64,000 nucleotides of DNA from Urophycis tenuis (lineage: Eukaryota; Chordata; Actinopteri; Gadiformes; Phycidae), in NCBI GenBank assembly GCA_036785325.1, contig JAXIVH010000008.1:5052328-5116327 (forward strand), in the 5' to 3' direction. Under the pieces are notes generated by a model. That model was not told the DNA's origin. It made no database searches and saw only the letters and a program-made list of their open reading frames with translations. Positions 1-12,719 of this stretch are shown piece by piece. Position 1 is the stretch's first letter. Every line of letters begins with the position of its first letter. Position numbers and translations under genes: made by a program.

Positions 1-960
1 GTAGCCACCCCTCGCATGCGTGCCAGCTCAGGGTCGTAGCAGCTCATCAGTGAAGTATAGCGGAGCTAGAACACGCAGTAGCTGTTCATTCTGCCGTTGC
101 CTTACCGTACGGTCTATTATGTGGTAATGCTGTCATAGCATCCTTGTTGCACAAGTATGCACAATACATATAGCCAGCTCAACTTTTACCATCTGTGATT
201 GTAAAAAAAAAAAACAATATCAAAGAGAAGTTGGTGTTGATGCATTTATTTGTTGTGTTTTAACTTTGTATTTATTCCCTGTGTTGACCGGGTTTGACAT
301 GATCAATGTTAACTGGTTCTGAAGCTATCTTATGTGGTTGATAAACCAACAAACCAACTGGCCTCGAGTAATTCATGCTCAGTCGCACAGGAGATATTTA
401 TGAGGTATTTTTGACACCATATTTGAAATGAAGAGAATGGAAAACAGTATTTAAACCAAATTGTCAGGGTTTTGTAAAAGTTTGCTTCAGAGAGATATGT
501 CTATTGCATTGTGATATACAATATGGTTAAATAAAACAAATAAAGTCCCAAGTGAATCCTGGTGTCTTCCTAGCAGCCATGAATATGATGTTGTTTTTTT
601 ACTTTAATTAATCTCTTTTTTTCCCTTTGTAACCAATTAATTATGCAACACAAAAAACATTGGTCCCATTTGATACAAATGCAATTATACAAATGAATAA
701 AAATAGCTCATGTTACATATGTTTTTATTACAATTGATTACTGACTCATGATTGGCAGTTGATTGACATACAACTTCAACTTTAACCACATGAGATAAAT
801 AGAAGGACGGATAAATCAGCGTCTTTCTTGGATTGCAAATATTTTTGCAAATCCAATCCAAATGTTCAACTCGTTGACAAACGCCTCAATTTCTCGGCAA
901 CGTCTCGGCACAGAGTCAAAGTGAATTTTTTACCCAATGTTTATTTTTCTGTTTACCGCA
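1..960. other. AT-rich non-coding flank
   Basis: I see no gene here. The stretch is AT-rich, with a short A-run near 203-214. Two plus-strand AATAAA hexamers at about 531-543 could be the poly(A) signal of a gene ending left of the window. No reading frame resembles a known protein. Confidence 0.4.
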
Positions 961-974
961 AGTTTACGGCGTGG

Positions 975-1090
975 TGGCGTGACGTCACGGCGAGAGCTTT
1001 AAACAAACGGTGACGTCGTCGTGACGTGTCACGCAGCCCAGGCTGTCACTGGACGTGTATTGTTTGAGGGCTACAGTTAACGACAGGTAA
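975..1090 (+). promoter_or_regulatory. yod1: Probable YOD1 promoter with CRE palindromes and a non-coding first exon
   Basis: A perfect CRE palindrome TGACGTCA lies at 980-987. Two further CRE-like sites follow at 1011-1018 (TGACGTCG) and about 1022-1031 (TGACGTGTCA). The segment is CpG-rich compared with its AT-rich surroundings. At 1084-1090 there is a textbook donor, CAG|GTAA, with the exon end at 1086. The YOD1 start codon sits one base after an acceptor-like CAG at 2528-2530. An untranslated first exon ending at 1086 and spliced to 2531 is therefore the simplest model. That splice is inferred. Confidence 0.45.
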
Positions 1091-2159
1091 GCCAACGCTT
1101 GTCCGCTACTTATCCCGTCCAAAAGTTCAACAAAATAACTTTCGCCACACAATACTTAGCCCCGCAATTCACCTCACGACAGAGGCCGACACACACTGGG
1201 TCGCTGCGAAGTTTAGCCGTTGAAAGATTAGCAGGCTAACGTTAGCCGGCACTCTTTACTTAACATAGTGGCTAATGATTAGCAGTCCACACACATATTC
1301 TTCAACCAGTACACAATCAACACCCCGTTCGGTCATTACAATCACTTTATGACCGCACGGACGTTGCGGCTTTCCACGCACGTCCACAACGCGATGCGTT
1401 TCTGCTGGTTCTGAACTGAGCTGGCTAGTGGACCGGCTAGTCGGGCTAACAGGCAGAACAAAGAAACGGCCGGTGTCTGCTCTTCTCCGGCCGCTGCTTC
1501 CCTCAGCACTTTGATTTGTTCTCTGCCGTCCGGCTGCCAGGCAACAGTTTGTTTGGATGTCGCCGTCGGTTTGGCGTTCCAGGCGTGTTGTGTTGAGCCC
1601 AATCATCTGCCAAGCAAAACTTGACACAAGCATTTGATGTGTCAGAGCTTTAAACCGCCGTCCCCCCGGCTCGGGGGTTTATTTAAAGGTCTTCCCGGTG
1701 GAACTAAGTAGGCTTATCGTGTTCATCTACATTCGCATCTATTTTTAGTCTTTTTAGTCATTGTGAGTCACGATTCATTGTAACTCGGGTTTGCCTGCAC
1801 TGTGTACTGATTTGGTCAACTCCTGTTTCTTTCTGTGTAGATGGTCTTTTCATTTGATCAGTGGTCTCGTCCACACAAACGTCATCTTGCATATACAACT
1901 CTTTGGATTTTGGCATTGAATTCTACGTTTAGTTTGTCATGGAAAGTAATGTTATGCTGAAACCAGGGATAGCAGGCCCGTGGTTAGGGTGTTGCACCGT
2001 AGGCCGAATGGTTTGCAATTATTACATAGTGTGTATGTAGTAAATGTTTAGTATATGTTCCATTTAGCTAATTCATCATGGTAGTAGATGTTTAGAAGAT
2101 GTTCTGTTTTGGTGAATCGCCAGTGCAGCCGTCCTCCATGTTCTGGCCTCAGGGAGTGG

Positions 2160-2513
2160 GTACCTAACTGTGGCATGACTCGGGTTCTGTTCACTGTGGC
2201 CTGACTGGGGTTCTGTTCACTGTGGCCTGACTCGGGTTCTGTTCACTGTGGCATGACTGGGGTTCTGTTCACTGTGGCCTGACTCGGGTCCTGTTCACTG
2301 TGGCCTGACTGGGGTTCTGTTCACTGTGGCCTGACTGGGGTTCTGTTCACTGTGGCCTGACTCGGGTTCTGTTCACCGTGGCCTGACTGGGGTTCTGTTC
2401 ACTGTGGCCTGACTGGGGTTCTGTTCACTGTGGCCTGACTGGGGTTCTGTTCACTGAGGCCTGACTGGGGTTCTGTTCACTGTGGCCTGACTGGGGTTCT
2501 GTTCACTGTGGCC
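2160..2513 (+). repeat. 26-bp minisatellite abutting the YOD1 start exon
   Basis: About 13 head-to-tail copies of a 26-bp unit contain GGCCTGACTGGGGTTC and TGTTCACTGT, with few substitutions (for example CTCGGG versus CTGGGG). The array runs up to about 20 bp before the ATG of YOD1, so it forms the end of the presumed 5' UTR intron, including the branch-point and polypyrimidine zone. Confidence 0.9.
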
Positions 2514-2531
2514 ACCCGGTTCCCAGGCAGT

Positions 2532-3910
2532 ATGCTGCGTCTTCGGTGCAAGACGAAGAACGGGAGCCACATCATGCAGGGGCTGACCCACCAGTCCTGC
2601 GTCCAGGAGCTGAAGAGCAAGGTGGAGGAGCTGACGGGCATCCCCTGTGACGTGCAGAAGATCATGGTTGGGTACCCGCCCTCCAGCCTGGACCTGCGGA
2701 ACGGGGACGCACACCTCAAGGACTACCCCATCAAATCAGGTGACTGCAGTGTGTGGGAGGAACCAAGTGGCCTCTGTTGTACCATTGCTTCTTATTGCTA
2801 CGATGTTGTTGATGTAAAGTCCACTGTTTACGTATACTTTTGAAAATCATTCATTTTATGAATTCAGCATATTGTGTCTGTATCTCGTATTACCTTTGTT
2901 GAATGTAATGTTATACTGTATTATATATTACTACATATTATGGTTATTTTGTATTTTTCTTGTGCATAAATACTTAAAATAAAATGTACATGCGCTTTGG
3001 TCATGTTTATAAACTATATATGAATTATGTTAATTAAAATATTATTATCTATTGAGTTTTTAGTAGTACTCAAACTGGTTCTGCCCTGCTCCCCCTGACC
3101 CTGACCCTGACCCTGACCCTGACCCTAACCCTGACCCGACGTTCCTCAGTCGGGTTCCTCTTCGGCACATCTGCCTGAACCCGTGACTTAACGCGGCTCC
3201 TCCCCCCTGCAGGAGACACGCTGATCGTGGAGGAGGAGAAGAACAAGATGAAGACCCAGGACAGCTCCCCGGTCACCAAGGCGCCGCGGCCGGAGCCCCG
3301 CCGCGTGTTGGCCCGCCGCGTGGTCCCCGCCGACAACTCCTGCCTGTTCACCAGCGTGTCCTACGTGGTGGAGGGTGGCGTCTACGACCCGGCCTGCGCC
3401 GGCGAGATGCGGCGCCTGATCGGGCGCATCGTGTCGGGCGACCCGGAGGCGTACTCGGAAGCCGTGCTGGGCAAGACCAACGAGGACTACTGCGCCTGGA
3501 TCGGCCGCGACGACACCTGGGGCGGCGCCATCGAGGTGTCCATCCTGTCTAAGTTCTACCAGTGCGAGATCTGCGTGGTGGACACGCAGACGGTGCGCGT
3601 GGACCGCTTCGGCGAGGACGCCGGCTACCGCAAGCGCGTGCTGCTCATCTACGATGGCATCCACTACGACCCACTGCAGACGGAGGCGCCCGGCTCGGAC
3701 GCCCCGCCCCAGACCGTGTTCGCCGCCACGGACGACGTGGTGCTGGCGCAGGCGCTGGAGCTAGCGGACGAGGCGCGGCGCAAGAGGCAGTTCACGGACG
3801 TCAACGGCTTTGCGCTGCGCTGCATGGTGTGCCAGACGGGCCTGGTGGGACAGAAGGAGGCCCGGGAGCACGCTAAGGAGACCGGTCACGCCAACTTTGG
3901 GGAGGTGTGA
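2532..3910 (+). CDS. yod1: YOD1 OTU-domain ubiquitin thioesterase
   Basis: This is a cysteine deubiquitinase of the OTU1 family. From family knowledge it cleaves ubiquitin chains with the p97/VCP ATPase in ER-associated degradation. The coding exons are 2532-2739 and 3213-3910, joined in phase 1 by one 473-bp intron, giving 301 aa, the usual fish length. Residues 1-78 form the UBX-like fold that docks on p97 ([11 protein letters not shown] start, DTLIVEEE end). The OTU domain carries Asp110 and catalytic Cys113 in PADNSCLF, and His220 in IYDGIHYDP. The C-terminus is a C2H2 zinc finger with Cys273, Cys276, His289 and His295. I chose the ATG at 2532 because homologues begin MLRLRCK. An in-frame ATG at 2508 lies in the repeat and upstream of the acceptor-like CAG. 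Human YOD1 has a longer N-terminus. Confidence 0.97.
3092..3136 (+). repeat. Telomere-like CCCTGA tandem repeat in the YOD1 intron
   Basis: Six to seven copies of CCCTGA, with one canonical CCCTAA, lie about 75 bp before the YOD1 exon 2 acceptor. CCCTAA is the vertebrate telomere unit, but the majority unit here differs by one base. It is more likely a small intronic satellite than an interstitial telomere. Confidence 0.8.
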
Positions 3911-4053
3911 GGAGTGCGCGGCCCCGCCTCCCCCACCCCCTCGCCCGCCCCTCCTCCCTCGCCCCTCCTCCCTGGCCCCGCCCACTTCCCCCCTTAACGA
4001 CGTCACAATCACACACGCCCGCTCCCGCGATGTGGCAAACGCCGTGGCTCGAA

Positions 4054-4084
<31 letters not shown>

Positions 4085-5160
4085 CCATCCTCTACCTCAC
4101 ATAGTTCAGCGACGTCAGCGGGAGAAACCAGAAGACACTGTGGGTCCTGTCAGCCCAGTCAGTATTCACTACTTCTGGTCCTCAAAGCTAAGGCTTGCAG
4201 TGGTCCGTGGTGGAAGACCCCCCCCCCCGACTGAAGCTTTCGATGGTTTCTGCCGTTGCAAAAGAAGCCCTCAAGTCATGCCGTTATGAAGTGGTGTGCC
4301 GGTTTCAAGTGAACTAGGGACAGTCCAAAGGGTGGGGTTCACCACCGCGGGGGTGTCAGTGACACGGAGGTGTGGACCGGGCCGTGTGATTGTGTTTAGC
4401 GTGCGCTCCCCCCCCCCCCGTGTTGTCCCTGTGGCGCCTTGAACACGCGTGTGCTTCACGTCACGGGGGCTCCGCTTTGTTTGACTGCTGTCGTCCCGAA
4501 AGTCTAAACGCACCGGAAGGACCGCTGCCCACGTAGCTTACTAGCTAGCACCTAATTTATGTTAGTCTGCATCGGATGTCAGGGTGTCTACCCACACTTC
4601 TCCTGTGATAGTGTATCTGAATTTAGCCGGGGGAACACCAGATCAACACAATTCAAGCCCCACTGGGAGGACAGTGTTGAGGTGGCGTTTGGAGTTATCA
4701 GTTCTCAAAAGTGTTATGTTAAGCTAAGCTGTTGTGTTAAGCTGGTCAAAGGTACCTCTCTCAGATGACTTGGTTTATGTTCAGGTATATTTTCAAGGTG
4801 ATTTTTTTTTTCTTCTTTGTTTTAAATCCAATGTGTGACTTTTAACCAAGGATGTGTTAGGAACAACTAGTGTTTATTTTTTTATTTTATCGTGATGTTT
4901 TTGTGTCTTAAAACCCCCTGTTTTGACGCATACATTTCTATACACTACCAAATAATGGTCAAAGGAACAGGGGAGGTGGAATACTGATATTTTTTAAATC
5001 TAACATTCACTCACTGTCTTAGCAGACGATTGCCAACTGCTCCTACGCACAAAGTGCTTTGTTCATGAGCACACATGAACCCTTTGTATTACAGTACACT
5101 TTTTATCCACACATTACAGCAGATGAAGCAGGTTACACACACACACACACATACACACAA

Positions 5161-5220
<60 letters not shown>

Positions 5221-5900
5221 TTGGGGAAACTGTTGCAGACACTGTAGACGACGCAAGATGTCCGACATCATCTCAGTGCTGGACCTATTGATCACACAGA
5301 GCCAATAGTAGATCAATAGTAGATCAATCGGTTGATCGGTTGCTGATGTCAGGATGCTGTTCAGGTACGTGGACAAGGCCTTACGATGCCTTCTTATCGA
5401 CGAGTCATCGATCCATCATTCATTTATTTCAACGTGATTGGTGCAGGAAGGTACGCATCACCATTATTTTATCCCTTCCAGATCCATTTTTACCCCCATT
5501 ACAGAAACAAATACAAACGTGTTGATGAGCATTCATGGTGTAAACGTAAAGCAGTGTGAGACTGACAGCATGGGACCTGCTGTCAGCTTAGGTTGGGTTG
5601 AAGATGTCCAAATATTTTCATTGAATGATTGATTTTGTTTTTGTTGACACTAACTCATACTTTAATAAAGATATATGCATTAATTCACCAGTAGATCAAA
5701 GTGACTCAAGATGTGAATTCATATTACTGGTGTTTTTTTGTTTTTTTTAACAAATATTTTTCCCCTCACGTTCGTATGGGTTTACAAGGACTTGATGATT
5801 TATGAATGCTGCACACTCAGCACTGGATAACTGGATTTACTTGACCCCGCCCCCCCCTCCCCCCCTTGGTCTAAATAAAACACAATAAAACCCTATAAGA
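3911..5900 (+). other. yod1: YOD1 3' UTR and downstream spacer
   Basis: No further coding sequence is apparent. Candidate poly(A) signals AATAAA occur at 5664-5669, 5874-5879 and 5884-5889, so a 3' UTR of roughly 1.8-2 kb is plausible. A TGTC run (about 4056-4083), a C-run at 4218-4227 and the CA microsatellite at 5132-5217 lie inside. Confidence 0.5.
5132..5217 (+). repeat. CA microsatellite
   Basis: A nearly pure (CA)n run with single-base interruptions at about 5151 and 5159, followed by about 27 uninterrupted CA units. Confidence 0.95.
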
Positions 5901-6344
5901 CAATGTGTTGTTGGTGTCTACAAAGCGGAAATGGCAGTGTATAAGTGCAGCATACAGTCCGAACTACCAAAGAGGACTTAAGTATCAACTTCTAAGCGAT
6001 TCAATTGGTTGCAATCTGCCACCTCGCCGCTAGGTGCTACTAAACTCCGCACCTTTAATTGGATTGAAGGCTTGTTGCCTTGAGTCGCAGGCAGAGCGCG
6101 GTCATATCGACAGGTGGTTTATCTTGTCCGTCGTTCTTCCACGATAACATGGAATAACATTCAATACGGACCGCGTGGACTTGGAGTCTGCTCCTTTCCC
6201 CCCCTCGACGCGTGTACTGGAAAACGCGGTCCGACGGTGCAGTGCGGGCAGCGTTTAGAAAGCTTCCCACCCTGTGACACATCGTGTGCAGAGCTCGTCC
6301 TCTGGAGGGAGGTTTAGGTCTCATCGTCTTATGCACAGCGCTCG

Positions 6345-6470
6345 CCTCTGATTGGCTGGGAGCGGAAAGGCACAAAGTGCAGCCCGCAGGTATCAGCCTG
6401 CAGCTCACCGGGACACGCGGGCGACTTGGGGATTAGTCGAGGGGAAGACAACTGCGTTCATTTCATAAGG
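6345..6470 (+). promoter_or_regulatory. Probable SARG promoter and untranslated first exon
   Basis: An inverted CCAAT box (GATTGGCTGGG) at about 6350-6360 precedes a GC-rich segment that ends in a good donor at 6470 (CATAAG|GTAGGA, exon end 6469). The first coding exon of the SARG-like gene begins at or just after an AG at 7990-7991. A spliced 5' UTR exon here is reasonable but inferred. Confidence 0.35.
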
Positions 6471-7991
6471 TAGGATCAATATCGCCAACGCGTGTATGCA
6501 TTTTTTTTTACAGAGTGAATTTCATTGTTACTTAGGTCATTATTTACATTATTATACTCTATGCCTGTTTGTAGGCGACATGTTTGTATATCGATCAAAT
6601 GACTCGTGTATTATTGCATTTGCATACACGTAGGCTATAGGGCTCATAGGCTTACCCGTTGAATTGATGGATGTGACATTTTTTTGTATTGTGTTGTACA
6701 ACAATGGGGACGTTTAATATGCATAGGGTTTGCTCTATGATCGTCTTAGTTTCATAATCCATCCTCAAATAAACCTGTAATATCATGTTGCCCCAAAGGT
6801 TTCAGTAAACTCCACTATATTCCTGTGCAACAGTTCGCCTAGTAGCTTTCCTCTGATCAGAAATAGTTCTGTGCCATAAAACAATCAAATTATCAGCAAA
6901 CCACCATAAACTTATACAACATGTTCCCAGGTAGCCCTACCTGTGATAATCTACGTGATTTTGCTATTAAGATTAAAACCCAGGTAACATTCTCCCAATA
7001 AATCAACTTTATGTATTTGTTGAAATAAATACTTAATGTCCTTTTAATGCTTAAAAGGGCATTCTATTTCGGTCTATATTCTACCTTCTCCCATATACTA
7101 CAAACCACATTGAATTGTTTCGATACGTTGAATAAAACTGCTTGTAATGAAAACCAAAATAGTTTTCTGAACTTCTCACTTAACAATGTTCATAAATAAA
7201 AATCGGTACTCTGTCAAAGATGTAGGCGCGTCTGTAGGCCATCGTGTGGTGGATGTACTGTATCTGGTGCCCTGAGGGAAGAACATAGTGGTTGCAATGC
7301 TCAAATTAACACGATTCAAAGTGCTGGGCTCCACATAGATAGGTTACATTTTGCATAGCTGCAGCGCACGCACACCGAGACCACATTATACTGCAGATAA
7401 GGTGAATATTGAATCGCTCCTATCTGTGTGAAATCGATCCGGTCAGGGCGCTGCGGGTGAGGCGTGGGTTGTAATTTGAGAACGACGACACAACGAGTGG
7501 TCTCTCCGAAACGCACGCGGATACCCAACTCTGTCTGCTGAACACCACCAGGAGTGCATGAGTTTCTAATTAAGAGGTATGCGTGTGTGGAAAGCCACTG
7601 ACACAGGCATGTAGCCATTTCAAATCTGTAAAGTGGGTATTTCACCTCAACTCCTTATCTATCCGAGTCTACTTTGCATCCTCAATACACACAAACTATA
7701 TTTAAATCCAAAGACTTGTAACTGTAATATACAAATACATACCAAAACTTGTATTCCAAATACTTGTATCCACAATGTACACAAACCATCAGTTGTACTA
7801 TGGATACTAGATAGTAGATACATACATAATATTTCTACTTTGCCATTGAAGTAGAAATGTTATGTGGAACAGTTTGTGATCTGTGCTGACCGACCGTCCC
7901 TGTGTGTTGAACACTCCAGTCCAGTGCAGTCCAGACACCTGCCGGGCCTTCCGGGTGACCCGCCCTGGGCTTTCCCTTTCCGGGCTTTGAG

Positions 7992-10900
7992 ATGCCCAAG
8001 AGCGACACGTGGCCCGGGGGTGCTGGGGGCGGTGGTGGCGGCGGCGGGGACATGGCGGCGGGAATGGACAGCGCCGGGAGCTGGGACAGCGTGGTCAGCG
8101 TCAACTCTGGATTCGTAAGTCAAGTCGGTCGCGCCTCGGACGTCCCTCTCCGTCTGGAGTCAGTACCAGAGCAGGTGTCTCGAGTCAGTACCAGAGCATG
8201 TGTCTGGAGTCAGTACCAGAGCACGTGTCTCGAGTCAGTACCAGAGCAGGTGTCTTGAGTCAGTGCCAGAGCACGTGTCTGGTGCCAGTGAAGTACCAGT
8301 GGTACTTCAAATATGGTGTTTGACTCAAACTGTTTCAGCCCCAAATGAAAACAGAAAAGTGTTTTGGGCTTCGAGTTCTAGGAAGGGGGGGGGGGGGGGG
8401 GTGTTGTCACCCTGGCAACTTTGTGGTACTTTCTCAGTACCATCGTTGTGTATGAGTGCTATAATGAGTGATGTATATGAGATGTATCGCACACCGCACA
8501 CACATTACACTACAAGTGTCTGAGAAGCTTAACCCCCTCTCGGACACAAAGTCAACCTCTGCCAAGTCTTGGCTCCACACAGCCACACACAACTCGTGGG
8601 TGGTGTCCCTTGGCCAGGACATCTAAATGCCTCAGAAAAGGTACTCCAATGTCACCGAAAGAACACAAGCGTGTTGGTGACCACGTTTTAGTAGAATGTT
8701 CCACTGGTTGGCGAGGTGTGGCAAAACAAAGTCAGACTTTACACCCGTTTTCTCTAAATAACTAATTTATTTCAATTAGTGATGAAATGGCATGGATTAC
8801 TGTTGGAGTACTATGATGATGAGACATAGCACATTTCAAACAAAAATGATTTTGGGTTCACAGCCCCGTTAAAGGCATTTTAAACAGCTGAATGTATCTT
8901 TATGAATGGTTTCATATTGAGTTATCAATGTGCATTCCTTTCATATTTTTCTTATCTAGTCCATTAGTCATTTAGTCACTTCCTTCCACAGTGTCTCAAT
9001 TCAAACATTAATGAGTAGGAAGGCGATAGGAGTCTTCAAGGACGCTTGGAGGAAGGCTCGGCTACTGAACTCGATTGTGACCTTTGGCTGGGAGTCCCCA
9101 CATTGATGGCCAACTACTCCACACTGCCCCCAGTGATACTGAAGAGACAACGCATCGGGCAGTCACCTGACTAACGCGCTCTGTCTCGCAGAGCGACGAC
9201 AGCATGGACTACCTGTCTGCGGAGGAGCGGGCCTGTCTCATGTTCCTGGAGGAGACCATCGACTCCCTGGACACCGAGGAGGACAGCGGACTGTCCATCG
9301 ATGAGCCGGACCAGCCTCTCCCAGGGAACCTCAACTCCAAGGTGGCCAAGCTGTCCGCCTCCATCAACAACAGCAGACTGAACGGTGAGCTCAAGCCCAG
9401 GGGGTCTGTCACCGACTCACCGTCTATAGGATTGTGCGTCAGTAAAGGCTTCCTTCCTACAAACTTGAAACACGGTTTTAGATTCATGTCAAAAGTAGAG
9501 TGACCACACAGACAAGTCCGGTGGAATTTACTTGCGGTCGGCCTACACCATCTCAAAGGAAGATGATCACATAAGTCCACATGTGCGCGACACATTTGTA
9601 CCCACGTAAGTGCACTTACACTGTCAAGGTGCTATAGTATGAACAGGGAATCAGAGTGGGACATCAATTTAAGCATCCTCTTACCTACCTGCAGTAGGTA
9701 GAGGGTGAGTGCACACCAAGTACACAACACCCAGGTTTGATGAGGTACAGACAGGGTACCATCAAATAATGAGGCAGAGACCAATGTAGGCAGAGATGCA
9801 ACAGTTTACTTTGAAACACAAAATGACTAACATGCCAACATTACACAGTCAATACATTGTCAGTTACACGTTCAGAATTGTATTTGAGTCACACCAGCTG
9901 TAGTTTCCATGAAGTTCAGTTAGTTCTCCATCAAGACCATTCCTTGAATATGCATTCATATCATAAAATGGACCTGTATGAACAAAACCAAACACACAAA
10001 TCTGTCACTTGACATTAAAGCCAAGTCATTTAACAAGGCCCAAGTCATTCAGTAGGACATGTATTTACAGCTGGAACAGAACTTCTGTACACATCTACTG
10101 GGAGGACTCACCAAATACCAGTTTCCAGAATCTGAAAAAACTATTAGATTAGTATTTTAGATTAGTACTTCATGTTTTAAATCATATGTGGTAGTCAATT
10201 GCACTGTAGATTGAATATTTCTTACCAAGCCGAAAGGAAAGGTGTTCCTGTCAACAAGAACAAAGGTCACAGCTTCAAGGCAAATTAAGTTTAACAAAAG
10301 TATGTCTTAGTTACTTACTTTTCAATAAAGCACATCAGTGATATTGTTATATTTGTATTTAAAAAAGTTTTACTAATCATTCTCTGGAGATCCTTCTCTC
10401 CCTCTGGTGAGTTTGGCTGTGAATGGTTACACAGGTGTTTGTGATTAGCAACTTTAACAACTGGGAGGGGAGACTAATCATGCACTACCTTCTCATTGGC
10501 TGACTAGAACTACGACTAAAAGACTACAATTCCCAAAATAAGTTCCCATCTGTAGTAGTGAGGATACATTGGTTTAAGTTAACGCTATGAGAACCAATGA
10601 TTAACCAACCAATCGATCAGACTGATGGATTATATATGTGTGATGGGTGATTGATAGAGTTTGCTTGTACGAGTTGAGACTATTCTGAAGGATTTACCTT
10701 ACATGAGACAAATGAACAGCAATCATACCAGAAGTCTGTCATTTTTCTGCTTCACATCACATCACAACTACCGCCTCCATTTTGAATAGCCCCGGTTAGG
10801 GTGTATTCACATGAATTAACTCTATTGAGGCATCTCAAAATGGCAGCACATCACCATCCAAAAATCCCATGGTGCATTGTGATGTACAATCCTGATGTAG

Positions 10901-12183
10901 TGGTTTCGTACGTTCTCATGTCTTCCGTTTATCTTCCAGGTGCTCAGCAGCACAACTCGAAACCTTTCCCCAACCTCCTGGAAGACCAGAAACCCGTCCA
11001 CAGCTACCTGGTCCCCACGCCACTGCTGGTGGCCAGCGGCACCACCGTCGCCCACCCAGCAGCTCAGCCACCAGAGAGGAAGAACAGCTCTGCCTCGAGG
11101 CCCCAGGCCGCTGCTCCGGACAGCCAACCGGTCCCACCGCCGTGGCACCCTCCTCCACACGTTCCCTCAGAGGTCAACGTCGTGGTGATCCCTCCCCCCA
11201 TCAAACCAAAGAGCTTCTTGGGTCGGAGGGGCGAGTCGCCGCCTCCCCGCGGCCCTCTCTCCTACGACGCCCTGGTCCACCTGCGCAGGAGTGCCTCAGC
11301 CAAGAAGTCCCCGCTGTGCCCCGCGGTCGACCACACGATCGGAGGGGCCCGGCCGGCCCCTGGCCCCGCGGCGCCCACCCAACAGAACCACAGGAACCTT
11401 GCCAGAGCGCCTTCGAGCACCTCTGCCCCCGAGGTGCTTGACAGACCCCGCACCGGCCCGCCCGTCGTGGCGCGGAAACCTTCCAACGCCCCTCCTGCTG
11501 CGTCACCCGCACCCTCCAAGGGAACGGCGGAACCCGCGTCCCCGCCGGCCGACTCTTCGGCTTGCAAACGCTTCGCCGATCCGCAGAAGGTCCGGTTGGA
11601 AGCCTTGCAAAAGCTCGGCCTGCTGAAAGGAGACCGAGAACCAAAGACCGGTCCGCCACCGACACCGCCGCCGCCGTCCCACCCTCACCCCCAGCCCGCT
11701 CTGGACCCGGCCTCCAAAAGGGTGGCGAGGGCTCCGTCCTCCAGTAAACCACCCAGAAGCCCGCTGTCTCCCCATCGCCAGGTCCGGGAGGTCAGGGAGC
11801 CGCAGGGCCGGCCCGTGCAGAGCAGCGCCAGCTTTCACCACTGCCCCCCGAGACGCGGCCACAACTTCCTCTCGGACCCCTCCGACGCCGGCGCCCCGCA
11901 CCCGGAGCACCGGAGAGCGGGCGCGGACAATCACGGACCTTCCCTGTCGCGCTCCGTCTCAATGGGCGTCCCGAGCGGCGGCGGGGACGAACACGGACAC
12001 TACCACCACAGGCTGCTGCACGGCAAAATGTCCGAGCCGGTGAGAAGAACCGCCGCCACGGCCGGGGCCCCGCCCACACCCGGCGGGAGACCGGCGGCGG
12101 CGGGCTTCAGCGTGGTGATGCTGCCCGGCATGGGGGCCGACCGGAAGGAAGCCCTGAGGAAGTTGGGGTTGCTGAAGGACTAG
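7992..12183 (+). CDS. Specifically androgen-regulated gene protein (SARG / C1orf116-like)
   Basis: The coding exons are 7992-8114, 9192-9384 and 10940-12183 (phases 0 then 1), giving 519 aa. The family is a poorly characterised, proline-rich, probably disordered cytoplasmic protein; in human it is androgen-responsive (known, not visible here). The second exon carries the diagnostic N-terminal block: MDYLSAEERACLMFLEE followed by DSLDTEEDSGLSIDE. The large third exon is rich in Pro, Ser and Ala. It ends RKEALRKLGLLKD, matching the family C-terminus, and repeats that motif internally near residue 325 (RLEALQKLGLLKGD). Human SARG is about 600 aa, so this protein is shorter mainly in the middle. 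Its position next to YOD1 on the same strand matches human 1q32. A poly(A) signal is at 12696-12701. Confidence 0.92.
8155..8292 (+). repeat. 25-bp minisatellite in SARG intron 1
   Basis: About six copies of a 25-bp unit containing GAGTCAGTACCAGAGCA and GTGTCT start about 40 bp after the exon 1 donor. The copies read open in two frames, but the sequence is non-coding intron. Confidence 0.85.
9700..10800. other. SARG intron 2, no recognisable content
   Basis: AT-rich unique-looking intron sequence. I see no exon, RNA gene or clear transposon end here. Confidence 0.4.
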
Positions 12184-12701
12184 CAGGGGAGGAGCTGGTG
12201 GTGATGGTGCTGGTGGAGATAGTGATGGTAGCCGAGGGTCTGTCTGAAGCCATGTCTATTCCTTTTACAGTGTGTGGAGGGGAAGTACGAGTCAGTTGAG
12301 ATGAAGAGAGATGGTTCAGGCACTACGTGGGACTTTGGCACATGGCACTTTAGCTTTTCACTCAAGGAGAATTAAAGGAGAGTTTAAATGCTATTAATAC
12401 GGCAACTTTTTTTGTTTTTAATTGGTGGACACAATGTGTCAGAGGGACAATGAGAGCCTTTTGTTTACATGGTATTTGGTCAATTAGCGGGTACATCTTT
12501 TACATGCAATTTACAGCGGGGCATCATTCAGTCCCCTTCAGCGAGGACTTCAAACAGGAAAAGATAGTGTTCTGGATTTTTATTTCTAACACATTGTATA
12601 TTTTTTGCTTGAAAATGGATTTTTACAAAAATGAATTTGTCGTTTTTCACACTGGCAATTTTCTATCTTCATTTTTTGGATGCCATTAAACATCAAATAA
12701 A
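12184..12701 (+). terminator. SARG 3' UTR with poly(A) signal
   Basis: AT-rich sequence follows the TAG stop at 12181-12183. The best poly(A) hexamer is AATAAA at 12696-12701. An earlier ATTAAA occurs near 12371. Confidence 0.6.
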
Positions 12702-12719
12702 ATCTCTCATTCATTTTTC

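Noticed and set aside
1256..1633. Minus-strand open frame of 125 aa
   Set aside because: No recognisable domain; it lies in the presumed YOD1 5' intron and has no splice or conservation support.
3092..3136. Interstitial telomere
   Set aside because: The main unit is CCCTGA, with only one CCCTAA, and the run is under 50 bp.
3188..3664. Antisense open frame over YOD1 exon 2
   Set aside because: Shadow of a GC-rich coding exon; no similarity to any protein I know.
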